Shown here: in pieces, positions 37,110 through 46,050 of the stretch
How positions within the stretch are numbered: position 1 is the first letter of the stretch
Layout: each line of letters opens with the position of its first letter
NCBI RefSeq assembly: GCF_033095865.1
Contig: NZ_AP019365.1
Coordinates: forward strand, 254,001 to 318,000
Reading direction: 5' to 3'
DNA from: Pseudomonas sp. KU43P
GTDB lineage: Bacteria > Pseudomonadota > Gammaproteobacteria > Pseudomonadales > Pseudomonadaceae
Length of the DNA: 64,000 nt
The notes under the pieces: model-generated
Databases searched by the model: none
The model's input: the letters and a program-made list of their open reading frames with translations, nothing else
What the model was told of the DNA's origin: nothing
Program-made: the position numbers and the translations under genes

Positions 37110-38590
37110 TAGTGCTCCGGTACGCCAAGCGGTTGCTCGGCGGGTTTGTCTGTGGGGGCTGGCAGTGGCTTCTGCGGCACGCTCGGGCCAACGGTGACGA
37201 TCACCAGCTTGTCGGCTGCCAGGTGCTTGTTCATGGCGGCCTTGACCTGCTCGACGGTGAGCGCCTGGGACTGCTGCATGAAATCTTCCAGCCAGGTCAG
37301 CGGCAGGTTGTAGAAGCCGATGGCGCCCAGTTGGCCGACGATGCTGCCATTGCTGGCGTTGGACAGCGGGAAGCTGCCTGCCAGTTCGCGCTTGGCATCG
37401 TCCAGCTCTTGCTGGGTCGGGCCGCTTTTCAGGTAATCGGCAAGGATACCCTCAACCAGCTTCAATGTGCCTTCGCTGAGTTCGGCGCGGGTCTGCAGGT
37501 TGATCATGAACGGGCCGCGCACCTGCATCGGGCTGAAGACCGAGTACACGCCGTAGGTCAGGCCGCGCTTTTCCCGTACTTCGCTCATCAGGCGGGTGCC
37601 GAAGGCGCCACCGCCGAGAATCTGGTTGCCCAGCGACAGGGCTGGCCAGTCCGGGTCCTGGCGGTCGATGCCGAGCTCGGCGAGCATCAGGTGCGTCTGC
37701 TTGCTCGGGAAGTCGATGTGAGTGATGCCCGCCTTGGGTTCGACCGGCTGGGCGGGTTTCGCCAGCGCTGGGCCTTTGGGCAGGGCGGCGGACACCTGGG
37801 CAGCGACGGCTTCGGCTTCCTCGCGGCTGAGGTCGCCGACCAGGGCGATCACGGCGTTGCCGGCGGCATAGGCCTTGGCGTGGAAGGCGCGCAGTTGCTC
37901 CAGGGTGATGCCCGGGATGCTTTCGGCACTGCCATCGCTTGGCTGGCCGTAGGGGTGGTTGCCATAGAGCTTGGCGAACAGCGCCTTGCCAGCGATCTTG
38001 CCAGGGTTCTGCTTGTCGTACTCGAAACCGGCCAGCAGCTGGTTCTTGATGCGTTTGAGCGCGTCTTCGGGGAACGTCGGCTTGCCGGCCACCTCGGCGA
38101 ACAGCTTGAGCGCGGGCTCGCGCTTGTCCTTGACGCTCAGGCTGCGCAGCGAGGCCACGGCCATGTCGCGGTAGGAGCCGTTGCCAAAGTCTGCACCGAG
38201 GCCCTCGAAGCCTTCGGCGATGGCAGTCACGTCCTTGCCGGCCACGCCCTCATTGAGCATGGCGTTGGTCAGGGTGGCCAGGCCCGGCGTGTTGCCGTCC
38301 TGGCTGCTGCCGGCGGCGAAGGTCACGCGCAGGTCGAACATCGGCAGCTCGCGGGCCTCGACGAACAGTACCCGGGCACCTTCGGCGGTGGTCCAGTTCT
38401 GGATGTTCAGCCGGCGCCGGCTCGGTGCCTTGCCATCCAGTTCGGCCAGCGACTGCAGGGTGTTGGCAGGACGTGCCGCACTTTCGGCCTCGGAGTGTGC
38501 AGGGCGGGCGAGTACGGCGGCTACCGCCACCACCAGCGCGATGATGCCCGTGCCGATCAGGGTGTAGCGTGGTGCGCTGCGATCACTCAT
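37109..38590 (-). CDS. M16-family protein, non-catalytic partner
   Basis: A 493-residue protein with an N-terminal membrane anchor or signal (YTLIGTGIIALVVAVAAVLA). It has M16 fold segments (LPMFDLRVTFAAGSSQDG, KRGLTYGVYSVFSP) but lacks HxxEH, so it cannot bind the catalytic zinc alone. Such subunits pair with an active M16 partner, here the gene just upstream (8-base overlap), as in mitochondrial processing peptidase. The proline-rich C-terminus (PQKPLPAPTDKPAEQPLG) is unstructured. A periplasmic location is likely for both. The substrate is unknown. Confidence 0.87.
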   Translation of the reverse strand: MSDRSAPRYTLIGTGIIALVVAVAAVLARPAHSEAESAARPANTLQSLAELDGKAPSRRRLNIQNWTTAEGARVLFVEARELPMFDLRVTFAAGSSQDGNTPGLATLTNAMLNEGVAGKDVTAIAEGFEGLGADFGNGSYRDMAVASLRSLSVKDKREPALKLFAEVAGKPTFPEDALKRIKNQLLAGFEYDKQNPGKIAGKALFAKLYGNHPYGQPSDGSAESIPGITLEQLRAFHAKAYAAGNAVIALVGDLSREEAEAVAAQVSAALPKGPALAKPAQPVEPKAGITHIDFPSKQTHLMLAELGIDRQDPDWPALSLGNQILGGGAFGTRLMSEVREKRGLTYGVYSVFSPMQVRGPFMINLQTRAELSEGTLKLVEGILADYLKSGPTQQELDDAKRELAGSFPLSNASNGSIVGQLGAIGFYNLPLTWLEDFMQQSQALTVEQVKAAMNKHLAADKLVIVTVGPSVPQKPLPAPTDKPAEQPLGVPEH

Positions 38591-39938
38591 GAGCGGACTC
38601 CTCGGGCAGTACATGGGCAACGCTCAGGCGTTCGCGGGTGAAGTAGGTGCGTGCGGCGTTCTGGATGTCCTCGGGGGTGACGCGATTGAGTTCGTCGAGC
38701 TCGCTGTCGATCAGCTTCCAGGACAGGCCGACGGTTTCCAGCTGGCCAATGGTGGTGGCCTGGCTGCTGATCGAGTCACGGTCGTAGACCAGGCCGGCGA
38801 TCACCTGGGCGCGGACGCGCTCCAGCTCTTCGGCGCTGGGCGGGGTGGTCTTGAGCTCTTCGAGCAGCTGCCAGACGCCTTTCTCGACATCGGCCAGGGT
38901 CTTCTGCTTCTGCACGTTAGGCGTGGCCGAGATGAGGAACAGGCTGTCACCACGGGTAAAGGGGTTGTAGCTGGACGAAGCACCGGCCACCAGTTCCTGG
39001 CCACGCTCCAGGCGCGCCGGTAGGCGGGCACTGTAGCCGCCGTCGAGCAGCGCCGAGATCAGTCGCAGGGCGTGCACGGTGCGAGGGTCCTTGGCCGTGG
39101 CCAGGCCGGGCGCGTTGAACCCGTAGATCAGGCTCGGCAGCTGGGTGCGCACATGCAGGGTCAGCTGGCGCTCGCCGGGTTCGGCGAGTTCGAGCGGCAG
39201 CTTGGCCGCAGGCACGCTGCGCTTGGGGATGGCACCGAAGTACTTCTGCGCCAGGCCCTTGACCTCGTCGGCGGTGACGTCGCCGACCACCACCAGGGTC
39301 GCGTTGTTCGGCGCATACCAGGACTCGTACCAATGGCGCAGCTCCTCGACCTTCATGCGTTCGAGGTCGGCCATCCAGCCGATGGTCGGCGTGTGATAAC
39401 CACTGGCCGGAAAAGCCATGGCGCGGAACAGCTCGAAGGCTTTCGAACTGGGCTGATCGTCGGTGCGCAGGCGGCGCTCCTCCTTGATCACCTCGATTTC
39501 GCGGGCGAATTCGTCGGCCGGCAAGCGCAGGCTGGCCAGGCGGTCGGCCTCAAGCTCGAAGGCCACCGGCAGGCGGTCGCGGGCCAGCACCTGGTAATAG
39601 GCGGTGTAGTCGTCGCTGGTGAAGGCATTCTCTTCCGCGCCGAGGTCGCGCAGGATGCGCGAGGCCTCGCCGGGGCCGATCTTGGCGCTACCCTTGAACA
39701 TCATGTGCTCGAGGGCGTGGGACAAGCCGGTCTGGCCCGGCGTCTCGTAGCTGGAGCCGACCTTGTACCAGATCTGTGAAACGACCACCGGCGCGCGGTG
39801 ATCCTCCCGCACGACCACCTTGAGGCCGTTGTCGAGGATGAACTCGTGGGTAGGTTGCACATCGGCGGCGAAGGCCATCAGTGGCAGGCAGAGTGTGCTG
39901 AGCAACAGGCCAGCGGCGCGGCGGGCTAGAGCATTCAT
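38583..39938 (-). CDS. M16-family zinc peptidase, catalytic partner
   Basis: A 451-residue zinc peptidase with a Sec signal peptide (MNALARRAAGLLLSTLCLPLMAFA, cut near residue 25). The inverted zinc motif is H74-x-x-E77-H78 in GLSHALEHMMFKGS, with the third ligand E154 in VIKEERR; the spacing of 76 residues is the family norm. The second half binds substrate. It overlaps the inactive partner by 8 bases, which points to a heterodimeric periplasmic peptidase. Divergent from ftsY. Confidence 0.9.
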   Translation of the reverse strand: MNALARRAAGLLLSTLCLPLMAFAADVQPTHEFILDNGLKVVVREDHRAPVVVSQIWYKVGSSYETPGQTGLSHALEHMMFKGSAKIGPGEASRILRDLGAEENAFTSDDYTAYYQVLARDRLPVAFELEADRLASLRLPADEFAREIEVIKEERRLRTDDQPSSKAFELFRAMAFPASGYHTPTIGWMADLERMKVEELRHWYESWYAPNNATLVVVGDVTADEVKGLAQKYFGAIPKRSVPAAKLPLELAEPGERQLTLHVRTQLPSLIYGFNAPGLATAKDPRTVHALRLISALLDGGYSARLPARLERGQELVAGASSSYNPFTRGDSLFLISATPNVQKQKTLADVEKGVWQLLEELKTTPPSAEELERVRAQVIAGLVYDRDSISSQATTIGQLETVGLSWKLIDSELDELNRVTPEDIQNAARTYFTRERLSVAHVLPEESAHE

Positions 39939-40168
39939 ACGGTGATTAACCTGTTCGGCGGCCCGCTGGTTTAGCGTCGGCGGGCCAGGAGGTGCTAGGA
40001 TACTGATCCGGTTGCCTGGCGACCATGCCTGTCGCCGTTCTGGCCTCCAGGCCTATATAGACAAACATTGCGCATGAACCAGCCGGATTCAAAATAGTCT
40101 GTTCTGCGTTTAGAGAATTCCCGATGCGCCACTGCTGGCCCATCGCTACCCTGAGATAGCCGTCTTCC

Positions 40169-41767
40169 ATGTTTGGTTCCAACGACGACAAAAAAGCGCC
40201 GGCCGAGGCTGGCGAGAAAAAAGGCCTGTTCAGCTGGTTTCGCAAGAAGCCGCAGCAACCTGTCGCCGAACAGCCACCAGTACCTGATGCTCAAGCTGCC
40301 GAGCCCGTAGCTGCGCAGCCCGCCGTCGAGCAGCCCGCAGCCGCTCCGGCAGAGCCGCCGGTTGCCCAAGCCCCTGAGGCGCCTGCTGTCGCCGAGGCAC
40401 CGCGCCCAGCCGAGCCTGAGCCGGTTGCGGTTGTTGAGCCTGAGCCGGTCGCGGTTCCTGAACCTGAACCTGAGCCAGTCATCATCCCTGAGCCGGCCGC
40501 TGCCCTTGAGCCAGTACCCCAGGCCCCTGTGGGCGCCGGCTTGCCCGCGCAAGCGGCACCGGTCCAGGTACAGGTCGAGGCCCCGGCACCGGTCGTTGTG
40601 GCCCCGCAAATCCCGGTTGCCCATCCGGTCGAGCCGCCCGTCAGCAACCTGGTCCTGCCGGTTGCCGAGGAGCCTGTCGCGCTGGTGCCGGACCTAGAGC
40701 CCATGGCGCCGCCCGCGATCCCCGAGCGTCCTGCGCCGGAGCCCGTCGCCGTCGTAGCCCCAGCCCCGGCCCCGGCAGTGGTCGAGCCCGAGCCAACCCC
40801 GGTGGTTGCAGCGTCGGCCACCGCCGAACAGGCCAAGCCCGGTTTCTTCGCCCGCCTCAAGCAAGGCCTGTCGAAGACCAGTGCCAGCATTGGCGAAGGC
40901 ATGGCCAGCCTGTTCCTGGGCAAGAAGGTCATCGATGACGACCTGCTCGACGAAATCGAAACCCGCCTGCTGACCGCCGACGTCGGCGTGGAAGCCACCT
41001 CGGCCATCGTCCAGAACCTGACCCAGAAGGTCGCCCGCAAACAGCTGGCCGATGCCGATGCCCTGTACAAGTCGTTGCAGGACGAACTGGCGGCATTGCT
41101 GCGCCCGGTCGAGCAGCCGCTGAAGGTCGAGGCACAGAACAAGCCATACGTGATCCTCGTGGTCGGCGTGAACGGCGCCGGCAAGACCACCACCATCGGC
41201 AAGCTGGCCAAGAAGCTGCAGCTTGAAGGCAAGAAGGTCATGCTGGCCGCGGGCGACACCTTCCGTGCCGCTGCCGTGGAGCAGCTGCAGGTATGGGGTG
41301 AGCGCAACCAGATCCCGGTCATCGCCCAGCACACCGGCGCCGACTCCGCCTCGGTGATCTTCGATGCCGTGCAGGCCGCCAAGGCCCGTGGCGTCGATGT
41401 GCTGATCGCCGACACCGCCGGTCGCCTGCACACCAAGGACAACCTGATGGAAGAGCTGAAGAAGGTCCGTCGGGTGATCGGCAAGCTCGATGCCGAGGCG
41501 CCGCACGAGGTGCTGCTGGTGCTCGACGCTGGCACTGGGCAGAACGCCATCAGCCAGGCCAAGTACTTCAACCAGAGCGTCGAGCTGACCGGCCTGGCCC
41601 TGACCAAGCTGGACGGCACCGCCAAGGGCGGCGTGATCTTCGCCCTGGCCAAGCAGTTCAACATCCCGATCCGCTTCATCGGTGTCGGTGAAGGCATCGA
41701 CGACCTGCGCACCTTCGAAGCCGAGCCGTTCGTCAAGGCTCTGTTCGCCGAGCGAGACCATCCATGA
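40169..41767 (+). CDS. ftsY: FtsY, signal recognition particle receptor
   Basis: GTPase that brings ribosome-SRP complexes to the Sec translocon at the inner membrane. It is 532 residues: an acidic, Pro/Ala/Glu-rich A domain of about 220 residues with repeats of PEPVAV/PEPEPEP type, then the NG domain with G1 GVNGAGKTT, G2 DTFRAAA, G3 DTAGR and TKLDGTAKGG. The A domain is much longer than in many bacteria and includes REP-derived codons (see the repeat entry). It overlaps ftsE by four bases (ATGA), forming ftsY-ftsE-ftsX. Confidence 0.96.
   Translation: MFGSNDDKKAPAEAGEKKGLFSWFRKKPQQPVAEQPPVPDAQAAEPVAAQPAVEQPAAAPAEPPVAQAPEAPAVAEAPRPAEPEPVAVVEPEPVAVPEPEPEPVIIPEPAAALEPVPQAPVGAGLPAQAAPVQVQVEAPAPVVVAPQIPVAHPVEPPVSNLVLPVAEEPVALVPDLEPMAPPAIPERPAPEPVAVVAPAPAPAVVEPEPTPVVAASATAEQAKPGFFARLKQGLSKTSASIGEGMASLFLGKKVIDDDLLDEIETRLLTADVGVEATSAIVQNLTQKVARKQLADADALYKSLQDELAALLRPVEQPLKVEAQNKPYVILVVGVNGAGKTTTIGKLAKKLQLEGKKVMLAAGDTFRAAAVEQLQVWGERNQIPVIAQHTGADSASVIFDAVQAAKARGVDVLIADTAGRLHTKDNLMEELKKVRRVIGKLDAEAPHEVLLVLDAGTGQNAISQAKYFNQSVELTGLALTKLDGTAKGGVIFALAKQFNIPIRFIGVGEGIDDLRTFEAEPFVKALFAERDHP
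40526..40550 (+). repeat. REP-like sequence inside the ftsY coding region
   Basis: CCTGTGGGCGCCGGCTTGCCCGCGC resembles the genomic REP (CCTGTGGGAGCCGGCTTGCCGGCG) at 21 of 24 aligned bases by my count. In the ftsY frame it reads PVGAGLPAQ, the peptide that REP copies usually spell. It lies in the low-complexity A domain. Confidence 0.65.
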
Positions 41768-42435
41768 TCCGATTCGAACAGGTTGCCAAGCGCTATCCCA
41801 ACGGCCATGTCGGCTTGCATGAGCTGAGTTTCCGGGCGCGCCGGGGCGAATTCCTGTTCGTCACCGGCCATTCCGGCGCCGGCAAGAGCACCTTGCTGCG
41901 CCTGCTGTTGGCCATGGAGCGCCCGACCAGCGGAAAACTGCTGCTGGCAGGGCAGGACCTGGGGCAGATCAGCAATGCGCAGATCCCGTTCCTGCGTCGT
42001 CAGATCGGGGTGGTGTTCCAGAACCACCAGCTACTGTTCGACCGTACTGTGTTCAACAACATCGCTCTGCCGCTGCAGATTCTCGGCTTGTCGAAGGCCG
42101 AGATCGCCAAGCGCGTCGATTCGGCCCTGGAGCGCGTCTCGCTGAGTGACAAGGGCGAGCTGTTCCCGGCTGACCTGTCCACCGGTCAGCAGCAGCGCGT
42201 CGGCATCGCCCGCGCCATCGTGCATCAGCCAGCCCTGCTGCTGGCCGACGAACCCACCGGTAACCTTGATCCGCGCCTGGCTGCGGAAATCATGGGGGTG
42301 TTCGAGGACATCAACCGCCTCGGCACCACGGTACTGATTGCCAGCCATGACCTGGCACTGATCGCGCGCATGCGCCACCGCATGCTGACCTTGCAGCGCG
42401 GCCGTCTGATCGGCGATGGGGAGGCCGGGCAATGA
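41764..42435 (+). CDS. ftsE: FtsE, ATPase of the FtsEX divisome complex
   Basis: ABC-type ATPase that, with FtsX, couples septal ring assembly to peptidoglycan hydrolase activation. At 223 residues it has standard motifs: Walker A GHSGAGKST, signature LSTGQQQR (the FtsE form with T for G), Walker B LLLADEPTGNLDP and the H-loop in LIASHDLAL. It overlaps both neighbours by four bases. Confidence 0.97.
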   Translation: MIRFEQVAKRYPNGHVGLHELSFRARRGEFLFVTGHSGAGKSTLLRLLLAMERPTSGKLLLAGQDLGQISNAQIPFLRRQIGVVFQNHQLLFDRTVFNNIALPLQILGLSKAEIAKRVDSALERVSLSDKGELFPADLSTGQQQRVGIARAIVHQPALLLADEPTGNLDPRLAAEIMGVFEDINRLGTTVLIASHDLALIARMRHRMLTLQRGRLIGDGEAGQ

Positions 42436-43460
42436 GCACTACACGTACACCAAAGGTTTCCGAACGGGTCGCGCCGAAGCCTGCCGACCCGCAGCCGGCG
42501 AAGAAAAAGCGCGGCGAACATGATGATGACGGTCCGGATTTCCGCACCTTGCTCCACGCCTGGCTAGAAAGTCACCGTGCCAGCCTGGCCGATAGCTTGC
42601 GCCGTCTGGGCAAGCAGCCGATCGGCAGCTTCTTCACCTGCCTGGTAATGGCTGTGGCCTTGAGCATGCCCATGGGGCTTTCGCTGCTGCTCAAGAACGT
42701 CGAGAAGCTCGGCGGCTCCTGGCAGCGCGCGGCGCAGATCTCGCTGTACCTGCAGCTCGATGCGGGCGGCAAGGAAGGCGAAGCGCTGCGGGATGAGATC
42801 AAGAGCATGCCGGGCGTGTCCGATGCCCAGTACGTCAGCCGCGAGCAGGCGCTGGAAGAATTCCAGCAGCAATCCGGGTTGGGCGAGGCCCTGCGCGAAC
42901 TCCCTGACAACCCGCTGCCCGGTGTGGTGGTAGTGACACCGACCGAAGTCGACAAGCCGGCGCTGGAGGCTCTGCGTCAACGCCTGGCCGAGCTGCCACG
43001 CGTGGAGAACGCGCAGCTTGACCTGGTTTGGGTCGAGCGCCTGGCGGCGATCCTCAAGCTGGGCGACCGATTTGTCTTCGGCCTAGCGGTGATGCTGATT
43101 TCGGCCCTGCTGTTAGTAATCGGTAACACAATTCGTCTACATATTGAAAACCGCCGTGTCGAGATCGAAGTGATCAAGCTGGTCGGCGGTACCGACAGCT
43201 ATGTCCGGCGGCCTTTCCTGTACATGGGCGCCTTGTACGGCCTGGGTGCGGGCGTGTTGGCCTGGGGCATACTGGCGTTCGGCCTGAACTGGCTGAACGA
43301 GGCCGTGGTAGGGCTGTCCGGGCTGTATGACAGCGACTTCGCCCTGGGTGGGGTGCCTGCTGCCGATGGTCTGTCGCTCTTGATCGGGGCGGTGCTGTTG
43401 GGGTATATCGGTGCATGGATCGCGGTGGCCCGTCACTTGAACGAGTTGGCACCACGATAG
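42432..43460 (+). CDS. ftsX: FtsX, membrane subunit of FtsEX
   Basis: Inner-membrane partner of FtsE. Of 342 residues, the first 75 are a polar, Lys-rich cytoplasmic extension (PKPADPQPAKKKRGEHDDDG). Four membrane helices follow (first around PIGSFFTCLVMAVALSMPMG, the others after residue 200), and a large periplasmic loop (QYVSREQALEEFQQQSGL) that contacts murein hydrolase activators. ATGA overlap with ftsE. Confidence 0.96.
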   Translation: MSTTRTPKVSERVAPKPADPQPAKKKRGEHDDDGPDFRTLLHAWLESHRASLADSLRRLGKQPIGSFFTCLVMAVALSMPMGLSLLLKNVEKLGGSWQRAAQISLYLQLDAGGKEGEALRDEIKSMPGVSDAQYVSREQALEEFQQQSGLGEALRELPDNPLPGVVVVTPTEVDKPALEALRQRLAELPRVENAQLDLVWVERLAAILKLGDRFVFGLAVMLISALLLVIGNTIRLHIENRRVEIEVIKLVGGTDSYVRRPFLYMGALYGLGAGVLAWGILAFGLNWLNEAVVGLSGLYDSDFALGGVPAADGLSLLIGAVLLGYIGAWIAVARHLNELAPR

Positions 43461-43476
43461 TTTTTCTGTGCCAGCA

Positions 43477-43522
43477 TTGACATTTTTTTCATTTTGGAAC
43501 TTGTACCGTCGTTCCGGGTCAA
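43477..43522 (+). promoter_or_regulatory. Probable rpoH promoter region, including a sigma-E/AlgU-like element
   Basis: GGAACTT (43496-43502), 16 bases, then TCAA (43519-43522) fits an envelope-stress (AlgU/RpoE) promoter, a class known to drive rpoH. Overlapping it, TTGACA (43477-43482) is a perfect sigma-70 -35, though the -10 match 17-18 bases on is weak (TTGTAC). Confidence 0.55.
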
Positions 43523-43571
43523 TGTTGGCAGCGCCCACAAGGCGCGAGTTTTGTAAGTCGGAGGTTCTTGA

Positions 43572-44426
43572 ATGACCACATCGTTGCAACCTGCCTATGC
43601 CCTGGTTCCTGGTGCAAACCTGGAAGCCTACGTGCACACGGTCAACAGCATCCCGCTGCTGACGGTCGAGCAGGAGCGTGATCTGGCCGAGCGTCTCTAC
43701 TACGAGCAGGATCTCGAGGCCGCTCGGCAAATGGTGATGGCCCACCTGCGTTTCGTCGTACATATTGCGCGTAGCTATGCAGGCTACGGGCTGGCCCAAG
43801 CCGACCTGATCCAGGAAGGCAACGTTGGCCTGATGAAGGCGGTCAAGCGCTTCAACCCGGAAATGGGCGTGCGTCTGGTGTCCTTCGCGGTGCACTGGAT
43901 CAAGGCCGAGATTCACGAGTTCATCCTGCGCAACTGGCGCATCGTGAAGGTGGCCACCACCAAGGCCCAGCGCAAGCTGTTCTTCAACCTGCGCAGCCAG
44001 AAGAAACGCCTGGCCTGGTTGAACAATGACGAAGTGCATCGTGTGGCAGAAAGCCTTGGCGTCGAGCCACGTGAAGTGCGCGAGATGGAAAGCCGCCTGA
44101 GTGGCCAGGACATGGCCTTCGACCCGGCCGCCGAAGCCGATGACGACAGCGCCTTCCAGTCGCCTGCGCATTACCTGGAAGACCACCGTTACGACCCTGC
44201 CGTGCAGTTGGAAGACGCCGATTGGAGCGACAATTCCACCAGCAACCTGCATGAAGCACTGCAGGGTCTGGACGATCGTAGCCGCGATATTCTCTATCAG
44301 CGCTGGCTGGCCGAGGAGAAAGCGACATTGCATGAGCTGGCAGACAAATACAGCGTCTCGGCTGAGCGTATTCGTCAGCTGGAGAAGAATGCGATGAACA
44401 AGGTCAAGGCATTGATCACGGTCTGA
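43572..44426 (+). CDS. rpoH: RpoH, heat-shock sigma factor (sigma-32)
   Basis: A 284-residue sigma-70-family factor that directs RNA polymerase to heat-shock promoters. Region 2 is clear ([69 protein letters not shown] condensed), the RpoH box lies near [15 protein letters not shown], and region 4 ends [29 protein letters not shown]. It sits after ftsYEX as in other gammaproteobacteria, separated by 111 bases with its own promoter. A GGAGG ribosome site precedes the ATG. Confidence 0.97.
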   Translation: MTTSLQPAYALVPGANLEAYVHTVNSIPLLTVEQERDLAERLYYEQDLEAARQMVMAHLRFVVHIARSYAGYGLAQADLIQEGNVGLMKAVKRFNPEMGVRLVSFAVHWIKAEIHEFILRNWRIVKVATTKAQRKLFFNLRSQKKRLAWLNNDEVHRVAESLGVEPREVREMESRLSGQDMAFDPAAEADDDSAFQSPAHYLEDHRYDPAVQLEDADWSDNSTSNLHEALQGLDDRSRDILYQRWLAEEKATLHELADKYSVSAERIRQLEKNAMNKVKALITV

Positions 44427-44445
44427 TCACGTTCTGGTAACAATT

Positions 44446-44482
44446 GAAAAGCCGCTGGCCTTTGAAGGGCCAGCGGCTTTTC
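44446..44482 (+). terminator. rpoH terminator
   Basis: GAAAAGCCGCTGGCC-tttgaa-GGCCAGCGGCTTTTC: an 11-bp GC-rich stem extended by A/T pairs and followed by T's. Confidence 0.92.
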
Positions 44483-44500
44483 TGTTTGTGCTGATTTTAC

Positions 44501-44533
44501 CGGCCCTATCGCCGGCAAGCCGGCTCCCACAGG
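44501..44533. repeat. Single REP element
   Basis: Perfect REP core between convergent rpoH and mtgA, downstream of the rpoH terminator. Confidence 0.87.
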
Positions 44534-44546
44534 TACACCTATTGCC

Positions 44547-45257
44547 TCAAGGCCTGCGCGAGGAATTCAGCTGCACAAGGTAGCTCGGCCCGCCCAGCTG
44601 GCTCATTTGCCGGCGAATCCAGCCTGCCCGGCTGGCCACATAGGCGCTCGGCCTACTGGCGCTCCACTTGATCGGGCTTGGCAGCACCGCCGCCAGTTGC
44701 GCCGCCTGCTGCCGATTTAGCCGGCTGGCATCGATACCGAAGTGATAGCGCGCCGCAGCCTGGGCGCCAAACACCCCTTTGCCCCATTCCGCGCTGTTCA
44801 GGTAGACCTCAAGGATGCGCTCCTTCGACCACAACAGTTCGATCAGCGCTGTGAACCAGGCCTCCAGACCCTTGCGCAACCAGCTGCGCCCAGACCACAG
44901 GAACAGGTTCTTGGCCACCTGCTGGGTCAACGTGCTGGCGCCGCGAATGTTGCCACCGCGCTCGTTGTAGGCCAGCGCTGCCTGGATGGCCGGGACGTCG
45001 AAGCCCCAATGCGTGGCGAACTTCTGGTCCTCGCCTGCAATTACCGCGACCTTGAGCTCGTCGGAGATATTCTCCCAGGGCTCCCAGTCGCGCTGCAGGT
45101 CGATCGGCTCGCCGCTGATCCATGATTGCACCTTGCGCTCGAACATCAGTGCTGTGCCCGGTGGCGGCACCCAGCGAAACACCAGCACCAGCACGATGCT
45201 GCCGGCAGCGAACCAGAGCAGGGCGCGGGCGAAGCGGCGGATGAGGGATGAAAGCAT
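44547..45257 (-). CDS. mtgA: Monofunctional peptidoglycan glycosyltransferase MtgA
   Basis: GT51 enzyme polymerising lipid II into glycan strands at the outer face of the inner membrane. It has 236 residues: one N-terminal membrane helix (LLWFAAGSIVLVLVFRW), then the catalytic domain with E76 in VIAGEDQKFATHWGFD, RGASTLTQQVAKNLFLW, RSWLRKGLEAWFTALIELLWSKERILEVYLN, and QAAQLAAVLPSP. No transpeptidase domain follows. ATG 45257 begins just before the helix. Confidence 0.95.
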   Translation of the reverse strand: MLSSLIRRFARALLWFAAGSIVLVLVFRWVPPPGTALMFERKVQSWISGEPIDLQRDWEPWENISDELKVAVIAGEDQKFATHWGFDVPAIQAALAYNERGGNIRGASTLTQQVAKNLFLWSGRSWLRKGLEAWFTALIELLWSKERILEVYLNSAEWGKGVFGAQAAARYHFGIDASRLNRQQAAQLAAVLPSPIKWSASRPSAYVASRAGWIRRQMSQLGGPSYLVQLNSSRRP

Positions 45258-45321
45258 GGCGATAGCTTGGCCGGACCAGTGGAACGGGCCATTATACAGA
45301 CCCGATCCAAGGAGTCGTCCC

Positions 45322-45693
45322 ATGCTTCGCAGCTTCCTGATGCTCGCTGCCTTTTTCGGTTTTACCGGTGTCGCTCTGGGTGCGTTTGCCGCGCACGGCC
45401 TGAAAAACCGCCTATCGGCCGACTACCTGGCGATCTTTCATACCGGCGTGACCTACCAGTTGGTGCATACCCTGGCGATCTTCGGTGTGGCGCTGCTGGC
45501 GGCGCACCTGCCGGGGCGTCTGGTGGGCTGGGCTGGGGGCCTCTTCGCCGTGGGCATCGTGCTGTTCTCCGGCAGCCTGTACCTGCTGACCCTCAGCGGG
45601 TTGGGCAAACTGGGCATCATCACACCCATCGGTGGCCTGTGCTTTCTGGCCGGTTGGCTGTGCCTGGGGCTGGCAGCCTGGCGGCTGGGCTGA
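45322..45693 (+). CDS. DUF423 small membrane protein (YgdD-like)
   Basis: A 123-residue protein of four hydrophobic helices, of the DUF423/YgdD family, with the conserved GFTGVALGAFAAHGLK and HTGVTYQLVHTLAIFG stretches. Its function is unknown in all bacteria. AAGGAG lies seven bases before the ATG. Divergent from mtgA, 102 bases ahead of thiS but with a separate promoter there. Confidence 0.88.
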   Translation: MLRSFLMLAAFFGFTGVALGAFAAHGLKNRLSADYLAIFHTGVTYQLVHTLAIFGVALLAAHLPGRLVGWAGGLFAVGIVLFSGSLYLLTLSGLGKLGIITPIGGLCFLAGWLCLGLAAWRLG

Positions 45694-45733
45694 CCAAGCG
45701 GTCCACAATCGCGACTAATGGCGCCTGTCGCCC

Positions 45734-45763
45734 TTGGGTAAACGCGTGGATCGGCGCTAGAAT
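45734..45763 (+). promoter_or_regulatory. thiSG promoter
   Basis: TTGGGT (45734-45739), 18 bases, TAGAAT (45758-45763). It lies 32 bases upstream of the thiS ATG. No TPP riboswitch is seen. Confidence 0.55.
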
Positions 45764-45795
45764 GCGGGCCCCAAAGAACAATGGTGGCCGTGCGC

Positions 45796-45996
45796 ATGCG
45801 CATTCAACTGAACGGTGAACCTTACGAAGTGCCAGCCGGCGAAAGCGTCGCGGCCCTGCTGACGCGTCTGGAGCTGACTGGGCGCCGGGTCGCGGTGGAA
45901 CTCAACCTGGATATCGTGCCGCGTAGCCAGCACGACAGCACGCAGCTGAACGAAGGCGACCAGGTCGAAGTGGTCCACGCCATCGGTGGTGGCTGA
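45796..45996 (+). CDS. thiS: ThiS, sulfur carrier protein for thiazole synthesis
   Basis: A 66-residue ubiquitin-like carrier ending in the essential Gly-Gly (HAIGGG), which is adenylated and then thiocarboxylated to hand sulfur to ThiG for the thiamin thiazole. Start MRIQLNGEPYEV at 45796; an in-frame ATG five codons up is less typical. Directly ahead of thiG. Confidence 0.94.
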   Translation: MRIQLNGEPYEVPAGESVAALLTRLELTGRRVAVELNLDIVPRSQHDSTQLNEGDQVEVVHAIGGG

Positions 45997-46050
45997 TTCC
46001 GCTCCGGCGCTTCACCTGTAAGCCCAGCAACCTTTTCCCGAGGAACAACG

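Noticed and set aside
37112..38641. Forward ORF of 509 codons opposite the inactive M16 gene
   Set aside because: Shadow frame of an identified family member.
40291..42027. Reverse ORF of 578 codons rich in Ser/Gly/Ala opposite ftsY
   Set aside because: Mirror of the Pro/Ala/Glu repeat of FtsY, no domain.
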